Positions 8,851-17,909 of a stretch of DNA of 64,000 nt are shown one piece after another (position 1 is the first letter of the stretch; every line of letters begins with the position of its first letter). The stretch lies in NCBI GenBank assembly GCA_030123585.1, contig CP126120.1:1591254-1655253 (forward strand), written 5' to 3'. This DNA comes from Rhodanobacteraceae bacterium (GTDB lineage: Bacteria > Pseudomonadota > Gammaproteobacteria > Xanthomonadales > Rhodanobacteraceae). Under the pieces are notes generated by a model. That model was not told where the DNA came from and made no database searches. It saw only the letters and a list, made by a program, of their open reading frames with translations. The position numbers and the translations under genes are program-made.

Positions 8851-9790
8851 GTTCCAGGTCCTCGCGCGGCACGACCGGCGTCGCGGCCATGGTTTGCGGT
8901 TGCCAGAAATCATAGAAGTTGAACCAGTTGCAGGGCGCCTCGCGCAGGTAATGTTCCAGCCGCGCGGCGTAACGGGCGATGTGTGCATCCAGCGCCGCGT
9001 TGCGGCCGGTGCGCGGCAATTCCACCTGTTCGGCCAGCGTTTCGAACACCAGGTCGTAACAGTTGCCGCCGCGATACATGCCCAGGCACAACACCACCGG
9101 CACCTGCAGCAGCGCGGCGATCAGCCACGGCGCGGCCGGAAACGGCGCGTCGGCGCCGAGGAACGGCGCGTCGCGCATCAGTTCGTGCGGCCGCCCGCGA
9201 TCGCCCAGCAAGGTGATCATCGCGCCTTCGCGGGCCGCTTCGGACAGCGCCAGCACGATGTCCGTGCCGCCGCGCGCGGTGTCGATCACGCTGTCGGACA
9301 GCTCCGGCGCCAACGCTTCCAGCAGTTGCGTCAATGCCGGGGTCTTGCTCCTGTCCATCACCAGTTTGACTTTGCAGTCCGGCCTGCGCGCAGCCAGCGC
9401 GCGCAGCACCTCGAAGCTTCCGACGTGTGCGCCCAGCAGCAGCACGCCCTTGCCGCGGTCGAGGTGGCGGTGCAGTTCATCCACGCCGCGCACGCTGACG
9501 CGGAATCCGTCGATGCCGCGCGCGAGCAGGAACACGCGGTCGAGGATGGTCGCCGCGAACGCGTGGATCAGGTGCATCACCCGCCACGCGTTGCCGGGCT
9601 TGCCGTCGATGCGGCGGAAATAATCGCGCGCGGCCTGCCGCTCCGGACCGCGCCGGAAATAGAAGTACAACGTGATCGGATACAGGAACAGGCGCGCGAA
9701 GCCGCGCCCGAAATGCAGCCCGACGAAACGGATCAGCCAGATCGCGAACCAGCCGCCGGCTTCCGGACGTTCCAGCCAGTGGCCGCTCAC
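8834..9790 (-). CDS. Lipid A biosynthesis-type (LpxL/HtrB-like) acyltransferase
   Basis: 318 residues. The start is GTG at 9790, overlapping the stop of the preceding hotdog gene (GTGA), and gives SGHWLERPEAGGW. It contains LLLGAHVGSFEVLRAL (the H-x4-E acyltransferase motif as HVGSFE) and LLGDRGRPHE downstream, typical of the LpxL/HtrB family. An N-terminal hydrophobic stretch would anchor it to the inner membrane. In this cluster it probably attaches the polyene acyl chain to a lipid headgroup (inference from aryl-polyene loci). Confidence 0.85.
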   Translation of the reverse strand: MSGHWLERPEAGGWFAIWLIRFVGLHFGRGFARLFLYPITLYFYFRRGPERQAARDYFRRIDGKPGNAWRVMHLIHAFAATILDRVFLLARGIDGFRVSVRGVDELHRHLDRGKGVLLLGAHVGSFEVLRALAARRPDCKVKLVMDRSKTPALTQLLEALAPELSDSVIDTARGGTDIVLALSEAAREGAMITLLGDRGRPHELMRDAPFLGADAPFPAAPWLIAALLQVPVVLCLGMYRGGNCYDLVFETLAEQVELPRTGRNAALDAHIARYAARLEHYLREAPCNWFNFYDFWQPQTMAATPVVPREDLEHARVA

Positions 9791-10083
9791 GGACGCGCCC
9801 CCAGCGTGCCGCGCGCCAGCGTCGTGCCGTCCGCGTGGACCACGCTGAAGCGCACTCCGCCGTTGTCCTCGCACAATTCGATCATGGCGTCTTCGCCAGG
9901 CAGCAGCGGGCGCACGAACTTGGCGTCGAGCTTGCCGATAGCCAGGCCCCGCCATGACTTGAGCGCCGCGGCCACGCGCTCCAGCAGCACCACGCCGGGC
10001 ACCACCGGGTTGCCGGGAAAATGGCCGGCCAACGCCGGATGCGACGCTTCGATCCGCAGCGCGGTTTGATGCTGTGCGTTCAA
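9787..10083 (-). CDS. Small FabZ-like hotdog dehydratase (ApeI-like)
   Basis: 98 residues. It carries the FabZ/FabA-type signature HFPGNPVVPGVVLLE near residue 20, then a short beta-rich C-terminus (KFVRPLLPGEDAMIEL). The start is TTG at 10083 and overlaps the TGA of the upstream membrane-protein gene (TTGA); no better start exists downstream. Length and position match the small dehydratase (ApeI) of aryl-polyene operons, which with ApeP dehydrates the growing chain. The second catalytic Glu/Asp is not obvious, so a binding role is possible. Confidence 0.75.
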   Translation of the reverse strand: MNAQHQTALRIEASHPALAGHFPGNPVVPGVVLLERVAAALKSWRGLAIGKLDAKFVRPLLPGEDAMIELCEDNGGVRFSVVHADGTTLARGTLGARP

Positions 10084-10808
10084 GCCGGACCGTCTCCCCC
10101 GTGCAGCAACGCCGGCCAGCGCCGCACGATCTGGGTCACGAAGCGGCGTGGATCCTGATGCGGGATCGCCCGCAGGTGCCAGCGCCGGAAAAGGTACTCG
10201 CCCACGAATGCTGCCAGCAACACCGCCCAGCAGCCGGCTTCCGGATACCACGCCAGCAGCGAACCCGGCAACGCGAACGGTGCGCGCAGGCCAAGCGTCG
10301 CCAGCCAGCCGCCGGGCCGCGCCCACAGCGCGATCGCGAGCGACAGCACCGCCATCGCGCCGAGCAGGCAGGCCCAGAACACCGTGACGCCGCGCGTGTA
10401 TGCGGCCACGCCCGGCAAGGCCAGGCGCGCATCGCCTTCGACCATGCGCACGAAGCGGGTGATCAGGGGCTCGCGCCCATACCGCAGCGTGCGCGCGAAA
10501 ACCCACGCCAGCCCGCCGAGGAACACCACCGGCAATGCCATCAGGGCAAGCTGCACGTGTCCCAGCCATGCCGGCACCAGCAGCAACGCCGCCAGCACGA
10601 TCCACGTCAGCAAGGCTGCCGCGCTGCGCCGCCGCCAGATCGACGGCAGCCACGCCAGCAACAACAGCAGGATGGCGGCGAGGCTCAACGCGTGCCGGTG
10701 CGACAAGCCTCCCGCCAAAGCCAGCACGCCGCACGCGGGCAACACCAGCGCCAGCCACGGCACGCGTCGCGGCGTGTCGGTGCGGCGATGGGTTGCGGCG
10801 TCAGGCAT
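10080..10808 (-). CDS. COG4648-type polytopic membrane protein of pigment cluster
   Basis: 242 residues with about six hydrophobic helices (LALVLPACGVLALAGG, LAAILLLLLAWLP, LLTWIVLAALLLVPAW, ALMALPVVFLGGLAW, VFWACLLGAMAVLSLAIAL, CWAVLLAAFVGEYLF). The start MPDAATHRRT (10808) is chosen because upstream codons are untypical and run into the divergent promoter region. It is the first gene of the leftward operon. Its family occurs in aryl-polyene/xanthomonadin clusters beside the small dehydratase and acyltransferase; its biochemical role is not known. Confidence 0.7.
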   Translation of the reverse strand: MPDAATHRRTDTPRRVPWLALVLPACGVLALAGGLSHRHALSLAAILLLLLAWLPSIWRRRSAAALLTWIVLAALLLVPAWLGHVQLALMALPVVFLGGLAWVFARTLRYGREPLITRFVRMVEGDARLALPGVAAYTRGVTVFWACLLGAMAVLSLAIALWARPGGWLATLGLRAPFALPGSLLAWYPEAGCWAVLLAAFVGEYLFRRWHLRAIPHQDPRRFVTQIVRRWPALLHGGDGPA

Positions 10809-10894
10809 TCGCAGGGTCGGCTTGGAAGCGGCGGGCGAGTGTATATGATAGTCGGCGCGATCCGCCGACTCTGAATGGATCACGAGGTCCAGGC

Positions 10895-12217
10895 ATGGAT
10901 GGAAACAACGCGCCCCGCTTCGACTGCGACGTGCTGGTGGTCGGCGGCGGGCCGGGCGGCTCCACCATTTCGACCCTGCTCGCCAGGCGCGGCTGGCGCG
11001 TCACGATGCTGGAGAAATCCCGCCACCCGCGCTTCCACATCGGTGAATCGCTGCTGCCCGCCAATATCCCGATCTTCGAGGAACTCGGCGCGCTGGAAAA
11101 ACTGCGCGAACTGGGCCGCCTCAAACTCGGCGCCGATTTCCCGCGCGACGACGGCAGCTACTACACCTTCCGTTTCGACCGCGCGCTCGGCGACACGCCG
11201 CCCTACGCGTTCCAGGTCAAGCGCGCGGACATGGACCGGATGCTGTTCGAACACGCCCGTGCCAGCGGCGTGGAGGCGCACGAGCACACCACGGTCGAGC
11301 GCGCCGAATTCGACGCAGTCGGCGTCACCGCCCACATCGAGGCGGGCACCGCGAAATCGACGCTGCGCGCGCGCTATCTGGTCGATGCCTCCGGCCGCGA
11401 CACCCTGCTCGGCAGGCAACTGAAGCTGGTCGAACGCAGCGACCGGCACCAGAGCGCGGCGATGTTCGCGCATTACAAGGGCGTCGCCTACAACCCCGAC
11501 GATCCCGGCGGCAACATCATCAGCGTGAACCGCTTCGCGCACGGCTGGGCGTGGTTCATCCCGCTGCCGGGCGGCATCACCAGCGTCGGCTGCGTGTGCA
11601 AGCCGGGTTATCTCAGGACCCGGCAAGGCGCGAGCCACGACGCGTTCATGGCAAGCACGCTCGCGATCGTGCCGGGCGCCGAACGCCGCATGACCGGCGC
11701 CGAACGGGTCACGCCGGTGCGCTTCACCGGCAACTATTCCTATGCGTGCAGGCGGATGGCCGGCCCGCGCTGGATTCTGGTCGGCGACGCATGGGCGTTC
11801 CTCGACCCGGTGTTTTCTTCCGGCGTGTTCCTGTCGATGTATTCCGCGCGCCGTGCACTGGACGTGGTGGACGGCGCCCTGCGCGAACCGCGGCGCGAAG
11901 CCGCGCTGCAGAGGCGTTACGCACAACACCTGCGCCGCGGCTATGCACGCTTCGCCTGGTTCATCTGCCGCTTCAACTCGCCGGTGATGAAGGCGCTGTT
12001 CGCCGACCCGCGCAACGTGCTGCAGGTGGAACAGGGCGTGATCTCGATGCTGGCCGGCGACGTGTTCGACAACCGGCGGGTGCTCTCGAAGCTGCGCGTG
12101 TTCAAGACCCTCTACGCGCTCACGTCGCTCGCGAACCTGCGCGGATGGGCTGCCGAGCGCTTCGACCGCCGCCGCCAGAACCGGATGCGCGTGGCGGCCG
12201 ACGCCCTCGCCGAATGA
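10895..12217 (+). CDS. FAD-dependent oxidoreductase of the tryptophan-halogenase superfamily
   Basis: 440 residues. The N-terminal FAD motif is VVGGGPGGSTISTLLARRG (about 13-31) followed by MLEKSRHPRFHIGESLLP, typical of flavin-dependent halogenases. The segment GWAWFIPLPGG fits the WxWxIP motif that limits monooxygenase activity in halogenases. DAWAFLDPVFSSGVFLSM is the second FAD-binding block. In xanthomonadin producers such an enzyme sits in the pigment cluster and the pigment is brominated; halogenation of the aryl ring or a related redox step is therefore likely here (inference). It is divergent from the pigment operon; the short 86-base spacer probably carries both promoters. Confidence 0.8.
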   Translation: MDGNNAPRFDCDVLVVGGGPGGSTISTLLARRGWRVTMLEKSRHPRFHIGESLLPANIPIFEELGALEKLRELGRLKLGADFPRDDGSYYTFRFDRALGDTPPYAFQVKRADMDRMLFEHARASGVEAHEHTTVERAEFDAVGVTAHIEAGTAKSTLRARYLVDASGRDTLLGRQLKLVERSDRHQSAAMFAHYKGVAYNPDDPGGNIISVNRFAHGWAWFIPLPGGITSVGCVCKPGYLRTRQGASHDAFMASTLAIVPGAERRMTGAERVTPVRFTGNYSYACRRMAGPRWILVGDAWAFLDPVFSSGVFLSMYSARRALDVVDGALREPRREAALQRRYAQHLRRGYARFAWFICRFNSPVMKALFADPRNVLQVEQGVISMLAGDVFDNRRVLSKLRVFKTLYALTSLANLRGWAAERFDRRRQNRMRVAADALAE

Positions 12218-12224
12218 GCGCAGC

Positions 12225-13085
12225 GTGAGCGATCCGCAGGACATTCGCGCCGCCACGCCGTTCGGCGAACTCGCCGCGCTGCAGTGGGGCGACCCCGGCG
12301 CGCCGCCGCTGCTGGCGCTGCACGGCTGGCTGGACAACGCCGCCAGCTTCACGCGCCTCGCGCCGCGGTTGGCCGCGCAGCGACGCGTGATCGCGCTGGA
12401 CCTGCCGGGCCACGGTCATTCGGCGCACCTGCCCCGACACGCGCGCCGCTACCACGTGGTCGACCAGGTGGACCACGTGCTCGACGTCGCCGACGCGCTG
12501 GGCCTCGACCGTTTCGACCTGCTCGGCCATTCGCTGGGCGCCGGTCTCGCCTCGCTCGTCGCCGCCGCCGCGCCGGATCGCATCGGCAAGCTGCTGCTGA
12601 TCGAAGGGCTCGGCCCCCTCGCCGACGACGGCACGCAAACTTTGAAGCGCTGGCGCGAGGCGCACGCGCAACGCGTGACGACCCGTCGCTCGCCACGCGT
12701 GTTTCAGTGCGTCGACGAAGCAATCGCCGCGCGCGTCGCGGTCGGCGACCTCGACGCCGACGAAGTGCGCCCCATCGTCGAGCGCAACCTGCGCGAGACG
12801 GGGGGCGGCTACGCGTGGCGCAGCGATTCGCGCCTGCGCCTCGCGACGCCGCTGCGCATCGAGGAAGCGCAAGTTCGGCGTCTGCTCACGGGCATCGCGG
12901 CGCCGACCTTGCTGCTGCTCGCCGAACCCGCGACGCCCTACCTGCCAACGTCCATGATGGATGTGCGCGCAGCCTGCGTCCCGGGCATCCACGCCGAACG
13001 CCTGGCGGGACCGCATCACCTGCACATCCGACATCCAAATGATGTCGCGCAAAGGTTGCTGGATTTCCTGCCCCAGACACGGTGA
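12225..13085 (+). CDS. Alpha/beta hydrolase
   Basis: 286 residues, GTG start at 12225, only 7 bases after the flavoprotein stop, so probably co-transcribed. It shows the oxyanion-hole motif LHGWLDNAASF, the DLPGHGHS loop and the nucleophile elbow GHSLGAG. The catalytic His is likely in the C-terminal AGPHHLHIRHP. Substrate unknown; position suggests a thioesterase or esterase step linked to pigment release, but it could equally be an unrelated esterase. Confidence 0.82.
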   Translation: MSDPQDIRAATPFGELAALQWGDPGAPPLLALHGWLDNAASFTRLAPRLAAQRRVIALDLPGHGHSAHLPRHARRYHVVDQVDHVLDVADALGLDRFDLLGHSLGAGLASLVAAAAPDRIGKLLLIEGLGPLADDGTQTLKRWREAHAQRVTTRRSPRVFQCVDEAIAARVAVGDLDADEVRPIVERNLRETGGGYAWRSDSRLRLATPLRIEEAQVRRLLTGIAAPTLLLLAEPATPYLPTSMMDVRAACVPGIHAERLAGPHHLHIRHPNDVAQRLLDFLPQTR

Positions 13086-13127
13086 CAGGCGACGACGAAG
13101 CAACACATGCGCCGCTTCGTCGCTGCT

Positions 13128-13820
13128 TCATGTCTCGACGAGCCGATAGCCAACCTGCAACTCGGTGACCAGATGCCTGGGTTGGGCGGGATCATCCTCG
13201 AGCTTGTGACGCAGGTTGGCCATGTGCACGCGCAGGTAGTGCGGACGCTCCACGTACGCGGCGCCCCAAACGTCGAGCAACAATTGCCGGTGCGTCAGCA
13301 CCCGGCCGCGGCCGCGGATCAGCGCGGCAAGCAAACGAAATTCGATGGGAGTCAGATGCACGACTTCGCCGCGCTTGCGGACTTCATGGCTGGCGAGATC
13401 CACCTTGATCTCGCCGAATGTCACGACGCTTGAGCCGGATTCGACATCGGCTTGCGTGCGCCTGCGCAACTGCGCGCGCACACGCGCCAGCAATTCCGGC
13501 ACACCGAATGGTTTCACGAGATAGTCGTCGGCGCCCGCATCCAGCGCCGCGACCTTCTCGTCCTCGCGCTCGCGCGCGGACAATACCACGATCGGCAGGG
13601 ACGACCAGCCGCGCACCTCGGTGATGAAGCTCTTGCCGTCCGTGTCGGGCAAGCCAAGGTCGACGATGGCGAGATCCGGCTGGCGTGTGGACGCTTCGAT
13701 CAGGGCGCGCTTGCAGGTATCCGCCTCGTGAACATCAAAACCCTCATCCTGCAACGCGCTGCGCACGAATCGGCGGATGTTGGCGTCGTCCTCGATCAGC
13801 AGGATGCGCGCGGCGCTCAT
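13128..13820 (-). CDS. kdpE: KdpE, potassium-responsive OmpR-family response regulator
   Basis: 230 residues. The receiver domain carries the acidic pocket (IEDDAN), the phospho-acceptor Asp in IVDLGLPDTDG and the Lys in YLVKPF. It is followed by a winged-helix DNA-binding domain (HLTPIEFRLLAALIRGRGRVLT). The ATG overlaps the TGA of kdpD (ATGA). It activates kdp transcription under low potassium or osmotic stress when phosphorylated by KdpD. Last gene of the leftward kdp operon. Confidence 0.95.
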   Translation of the reverse strand: MSAARILLIEDDANIRRFVRSALQDEGFDVHEADTCKRALIEASTRQPDLAIVDLGLPDTDGKSFITEVRGWSSLPIVVLSAREREDEKVAALDAGADDYLVKPFGVPELLARVRAQLRRRTQADVESGSSVVTFGEIKVDLASHEVRKRGEVVHLTPIEFRLLAALIRGRGRVLTHRQLLLDVWGAAYVERPHYLRVHMANLRHKLEDDPAQPRHLVTELQVGYRLVET

Positions 13821-16468
13821 GTCGAATCCAGTTGCGGCGGGGGTGGCGCCGGCAGGGTAACGGTGAAGACCGCGCCGTTCGGGTCGCGCGGCCGCGCTTC
13901 GATCCTGCCGCCGTGCGCCTCGACGATGCGGCGCGCCAACGCCAATCCAAGCCCTGCGCCGGTGACGGGGGATTCGCGCCGCCCGCGTTCGAACGGGTCG
14001 AACAATTTTTCCGGCGCGATCGGCGGCAGGCCCGGACCGGCGTCACTGATTTCGATGGTGATCTTGCCGTTCGCGTGACGCGCACCGATCCCAACCGGCG
14101 TGCCCGCGGGCGTGTGCTTGGCGGCATTCTCCAAGAGGTTCACAAGCACACGCTGTATCAACAACGCATCGACCTCGACCAGGGGCAGGTCGGCAGACAA
14201 CGCCACGCTCACGCGGTGGTTGCGCAGTGGCTCGCGCAACTCGTGCAACGCGGTGCCAATAATCTCTTCCAGCGAATGCCATTGGCGATTGAGCTCCACG
14301 CCCCGCGTTTGCAGGCGCGCCAGGTCCAGCAGGTTCTCGACCAGCCGCAGCATTGCCTGCGCCTGGTCGCCGATGGATGCAACCAGTGCCTCCGCGGCTT
14401 GACCGCGCACCCGCGTTGCCGCGGTCTGCGCAGCGCCAAGGATGGTGGTCAAGGGCGTGCGCAAGTCATGCGACATCGCTGCCAGCAAGGTGTTGCGCAT
14501 GCGCTCGCCTTCGATCTGCACCAGCGTGTTCTGCGCGACTTCGACGAAGTGCACGCGCTCCAGTGCCATCGCAAGTTGTCCGCAGCAGGCTTCCAGCAAG
14601 CGCTGGTCCTCCGGTTCCTGGAGTGAATCCCCTTCGCCAAATTCCAGCGCAAGCACGCCGCGCACGCGCATGGGTGCTTTCAACGGAAGATAGCGTGCAC
14701 GCGCGGCGCTGAGCGTCGCGGTGCCCGCGCCGGCGGCTTGCGAGTGGTCGTATACCCATTGTGCGATGCTTTCGTCGATGGCGATGGCGTTGCCTTTCAC
14801 GGCGCGCACCCGGTCCGTCGCGTCCGGCAACGCCAGGCCGGCACCGGCGTGGAAGCCGCCCGCAAAATCCCGCATCCCGATTTCCGCGATCCGCTCCACG
14901 GTCAGTGCCACGGAAAGTTCGCGCGACAATCCCGCCAGCGTGATCGCGCGACGCTCGCGCGCACCCGCGACACTCACCTCGTGGCGCAAACGCGCGGTCA
15001 ACTGACCGATGATCAGTGCCACCGCCAGCATCAGCCCGAAGGTAAACAGGTATTGCGTGTCGCTGACGTTCATCGACAGCCGCGGCGGCACGAAAAAGAA
15101 ATCGAAACAGGCCACGGCCAGGAGCGCAGCCCACGCGCCCGGGCCGCGGCCCCAGCGCAGCGCGACGAGCACCACCATGAGCAGGAACAACATCACCACG
15201 TTGGCAAGCTGGAATATCCGCAACAGCGGCGATGCCACGGCCGTTGCCGCAAGGCATGCGAGCGTCGCCCAGACATACGGCAGCCAATTGATCCGCCATT
15301 CTGCCGATTCTTGCGCAGCAACCCGCCCCGGCCTTCCGTCGACCGCAATCACGATCAGGTCCAGATCGGGTCGGCGACGGCCGATGCGATCAACGGTGGA
15401 CTCGCGCCAGAACCACCACGGCGAACGCGGCGTGTGGCCGAGCAGCAGGCGATTGACATTGCGCGCGCGGGCGCAGGTAGCCAGCGCCGCGGCGGCATCC
15501 ATGCCCGGCAGAGTGGTGGTTTCCGCGCCCAGACTCTCCGCCAATGCGAGCATCCGCGCGATGTGGTCGCGCGCAGCCTTGACGCGTCGCGATTGCGGCA
15601 GGTCCACATGCGCGACGATCCAGTCCGCTTCCAGCTTGCGCGCCAGGCGTGCCGCATCGCGCACCAACCGCTCGTCGCCGTCGTTGCCCGCAAGCCCCAC
15701 CAGCAGGCGTTCGCGCGTGGGCCACACCGCCTCGATCGCGCGTGCGCGGCGGTAATCGCGCATCTGCGCATTCACGCGATCGGCCGCGCGCCGCAGCGCC
15801 AGTTCGCGCAACGCGATCAAGTTACCCTTGCGGAAGAAGTGTTCCCGCGCATGTTGCGCCGCGTCGGCAAAATACACCTTGCCTTCCACCAGCCGCTTCA
15901 ACAATTCATCGACGGGAAGATCGACCACTACCACGTCGTCGGCCTGGTCGAACACGCGGTCGGGAACGGTCTCGCGCACGCGCACGCCCGTGATGCGCCC
16001 GACGATGTCGTTGAGGCTTTCGAGATGCTGCACGTTGAGCGTGGTGTGCACGTCGATGCCGGCCGCGAGCAGTTCCTCGACATCCTGCCAGCGTTTGCGA
16101 TGACGGCTGCCTTCGGCGTTGGAATGCGCCAGTTCATCCACGGCGATCAGGTCGGGACGCGCGGCGAGCGCGGCATCCAGATCGAATTCGCGCAAGGCGC
16201 GGCCGCGGTACTCGACCTCTCGCAGCGGCAGTTGCGGCAGATCGTGCAGCAGGCGCGAGGTTTCGGAACGGCCGTGCGTTTCGGCCACACCCACCAGCGC
16301 GCGTCTGCCTTCATCGCGCAACTGACGCAGCGACTGCAGCATCGCGTAGGTCTTGCCCACGCCCGGACAGGCGCCGAAGAAGATTTTCAGTTTCCCGCGC
16401 GCGGCCTTGCGCTGTTCGTCGACGACTTCGGCGAGCAGGCGATCGGGATCGAGGCGCGTCTCGTTCAT
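13817..16468 (-). CDS. kdpD: KdpD, potassium sensor histidine kinase
   Basis: 883 residues. The N-terminal KdpD domain has a Walker-type [13 protein letters not shown] and is followed by a universal-stress-protein-like domain. Four closely spaced membrane helices follow (about 400-500), then a GAF-like region and a HisKA domain with [14 protein letters not shown]. The HATPase carries [18 protein letters not shown] and [10 protein letters not shown]. Full length for the family. It overlaps kdpC and kdpE by 4 bases on each side. It senses potassium and turgor and phosphorylates KdpE. Confidence 0.96.
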   Translation of the reverse strand: MNETRLDPDRLLAEVVDEQRKAARGKLKIFFGACPGVGKTYAMLQSLRQLRDEGRRALVGVAETHGRSETSRLLHDLPQLPLREVEYRGRALREFDLDAALAARPDLIAVDELAHSNAEGSRHRKRWQDVEELLAAGIDVHTTLNVQHLESLNDIVGRITGVRVRETVPDRVFDQADDVVVVDLPVDELLKRLVEGKVYFADAAQHAREHFFRKGNLIALRELALRRAADRVNAQMRDYRRARAIEAVWPTRERLLVGLAGNDGDERLVRDAARLARKLEADWIVAHVDLPQSRRVKAARDHIARMLALAESLGAETTTLPGMDAAAALATCARARNVNRLLLGHTPRSPWWFWRESTVDRIGRRRPDLDLIVIAVDGRPGRVAAQESAEWRINWLPYVWATLACLAATAVASPLLRIFQLANVVMLFLLMVVLVALRWGRGPGAWAALLAVACFDFFFVPPRLSMNVSDTQYLFTFGLMLAVALIIGQLTARLRHEVSVAGARERRAITLAGLSRELSVALTVERIAEIGMRDFAGGFHAGAGLALPDATDRVRAVKGNAIAIDESIAQWVYDHSQAAGAGTATLSAARARYLPLKAPMRVRGVLALEFGEGDSLQEPEDQRLLEACCGQLAMALERVHFVEVAQNTLVQIEGERMRNTLLAAMSHDLRTPLTTILGAAQTAATRVRGQAAEALVASIGDQAQAMLRLVENLLDLARLQTRGVELNRQWHSLEEIIGTALHELREPLRNHRVSVALSADLPLVEVDALLIQRVLVNLLENAAKHTPAGTPVGIGARHANGKITIEISDAGPGLPPIAPEKLFDPFERGRRESPVTGAGLGLALARRIVEAHGGRIEARPRDPNGAVFTVTLPAPPPPQLDST

Positions 16469-17064
16469 CGGCGCGGATTATGCGCCGCTCCGCCCTGGGC
16501 GTCGTCCAGCGCCATGTTCAGCGCCAGCACGTTGACGCGTGCTTCACCGAACAAACCCAGGGAGGGACCTTGCGTATGAGCATTGATCAGGGCATCGACA
16601 TCGCCCACCGACATGCCGCGGGCCTTCGCCACGCGCACGGCCTGCCAGTGTGCCGCTTGCGGAGAAATGTCCGGATCGAGACCGCTGGCGGAGGCCATCA
16701 CCAGTTCCGACGGGATCGGATCGAGCGCATCGGGATCGGCTGCGCGCAGCGCCGCGATGCGCTGCTTGACTGCGTCGAGCAACGCCGGATTGCTGGGGCC
16801 AAGGTTGCTGCCGGTGGATGCATTCGCATTGTAGGCCATCGGGGTGGTCGCGGATGGCCGGCCCCAGAAGTATTTCGGCGCGTCGAAGTTCTGGCCGATC
16901 AGCGCGCTGCCGATCACGTGTGCGTCGCGCACGATCAGGCTACCGTTGGCTTGGTGCGGAAAGGCGAGTTGCGCGATGCCGAATGTCGCCAGCGGATAGG
17001 CGATGCCGGTGATCAGGCTCAACAACACGAAGATCACGACGGCGGGCCGCAACAGCGAGATCAT
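16465..17064 (-). CDS. kdpC: KdpC, potassium-transporting ATPase subunit C
   Basis: 199 residues. One N-terminal membrane helix ([22 protein letters not shown]), then the periplasmic KdpC domain with the conserved [20 protein letters not shown] and [10 protein letters not shown]. It stabilises the KdpFABC complex and raises ATP affinity. ATG at 17064, 11 bases after the inserted outer-membrane protein gene; the stop overlaps kdpD. Confidence 0.95.
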   Translation of the reverse strand: MISLLRPAVVIFVLLSLITGIAYPLATFGIAQLAFPHQANGSLIVRDAHVIGSALIGQNFDAPKYFWGRPSATTPMAYNANASTGSNLGPSNPALLDAVKQRIAALRAADPDALDPIPSELVMASASGLDPDISPQAAHWQAVRVAKARGMSVGDVDALINAHTQGPSLGLFGEARVNVLALNMALDDAQGGAAHNPRR

Positions 17065-17075
17065 GGGAATTTCCT

Positions 17076-17900
17076 TCAGAAAGTGGCGGACAGCGACAAC
17101 ACCGCGCGCGTGCCGCCGAGATTCTTCACGTCGGCAGGATCGCGGAAGCTGGTGACATGGCGATAGAACGCGTCGTTGGTCGCATGCGACATACCCAGAC
17201 TGAGGGCGAGTCTTTCGTTCGGCGCGCATTTCAGCGCCAGCCCGTAATCGGCGTAGCTCGGATCGCGCGAGCCATTGGCCAGTGGCGTCCGCAGACCGCG
17301 ACGGTAATCGGTGTAACCGAGATGCGGCGCGAGACTCCATTGCTTGCCGAACGGAATCGAGCCGTCCAACTGCAGGTATTGCGTGCCGCGCGTGCTGCCG
17401 GCGTACCCTTGTTCGACATCGGCGCCGAAATAATCGGTCAACGCGCGCGAGTACTTCAGCGTCCAGCTTTTCCAGGCCAGCGAGAGGTTCGCTTCCAGGG
17501 TATCCAACGTGCGGCTGCCGAGCGGCGGCCGCGCATGATCGAGATTGGCATCGGGATAAAGATAGCCATAAAGGCCGGCGCGCACGCTCCAGTCGCGATG
17601 CTGGAACAGGCCGGCATCGCCGAACAGATCGAGTTCGACGCCGCCGCCGGGATAACTGTTGCGGCTGACGTTGGACGTCCACGCGCCAACGTGCCAGCGG
17701 CCGTCGTTGATGTCCGCGCCGCCCTGCAACGCGGGTTGCGCCCAGGTCTGGCTGATACCGCGGAACAGGTAGTCGCTGACCAGCGCGACGTTCCCGCTGA
17801 TTTGCACACCGCTACTGCCCTGGTCCTGTGCAAGCGCCGCGTGCGCAATCATGTTCGCGGACAACGCCGACAACAGGATCCACTTGCGCGAAGTGCCCAT
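17076..17900 (-). CDS. TorF-family putative porin embedded in the kdp operon
   Basis: 274 residues. A signal peptide ([17 protein letters not shown]) precedes a beta-strand-rich outer-membrane domain. The opening [26 protein letters not shown] is the hallmark of the TIGR02001/TorF putative porin family, and the C-terminus ends in Phe (LSLSATF) as in outer-membrane barrels. It lies between kdpB (9-base gap) and kdpC (11-base gap) on the same strand, so it must be co-transcribed. It may provide an outer-membrane path for potassium or respond to osmotic change (inference). Confidence 0.85.
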   Translation of the reverse strand: MGTSRKWILLSALSANMIAHAALAQDQGSSGVQISGNVALVSDYLFRGISQTWAQPALQGGADINDGRWHVGAWTSNVSRNSYPGGGVELDLFGDAGLFQHRDWSVRAGLYGYLYPDANLDHARPPLGSRTLDTLEANLSLAWKSWTLKYSRALTDYFGADVEQGYAGSTRGTQYLQLDGSIPFGKQWSLAPHLGYTDYRRGLRTPLANGSRDPSYADYGLALKCAPNERLALSLGMSHATNDAFYRHVTSFRDPADVKNLGGTRAVLSLSATF

Positions 17901-17909
17901 GGAATTTCC

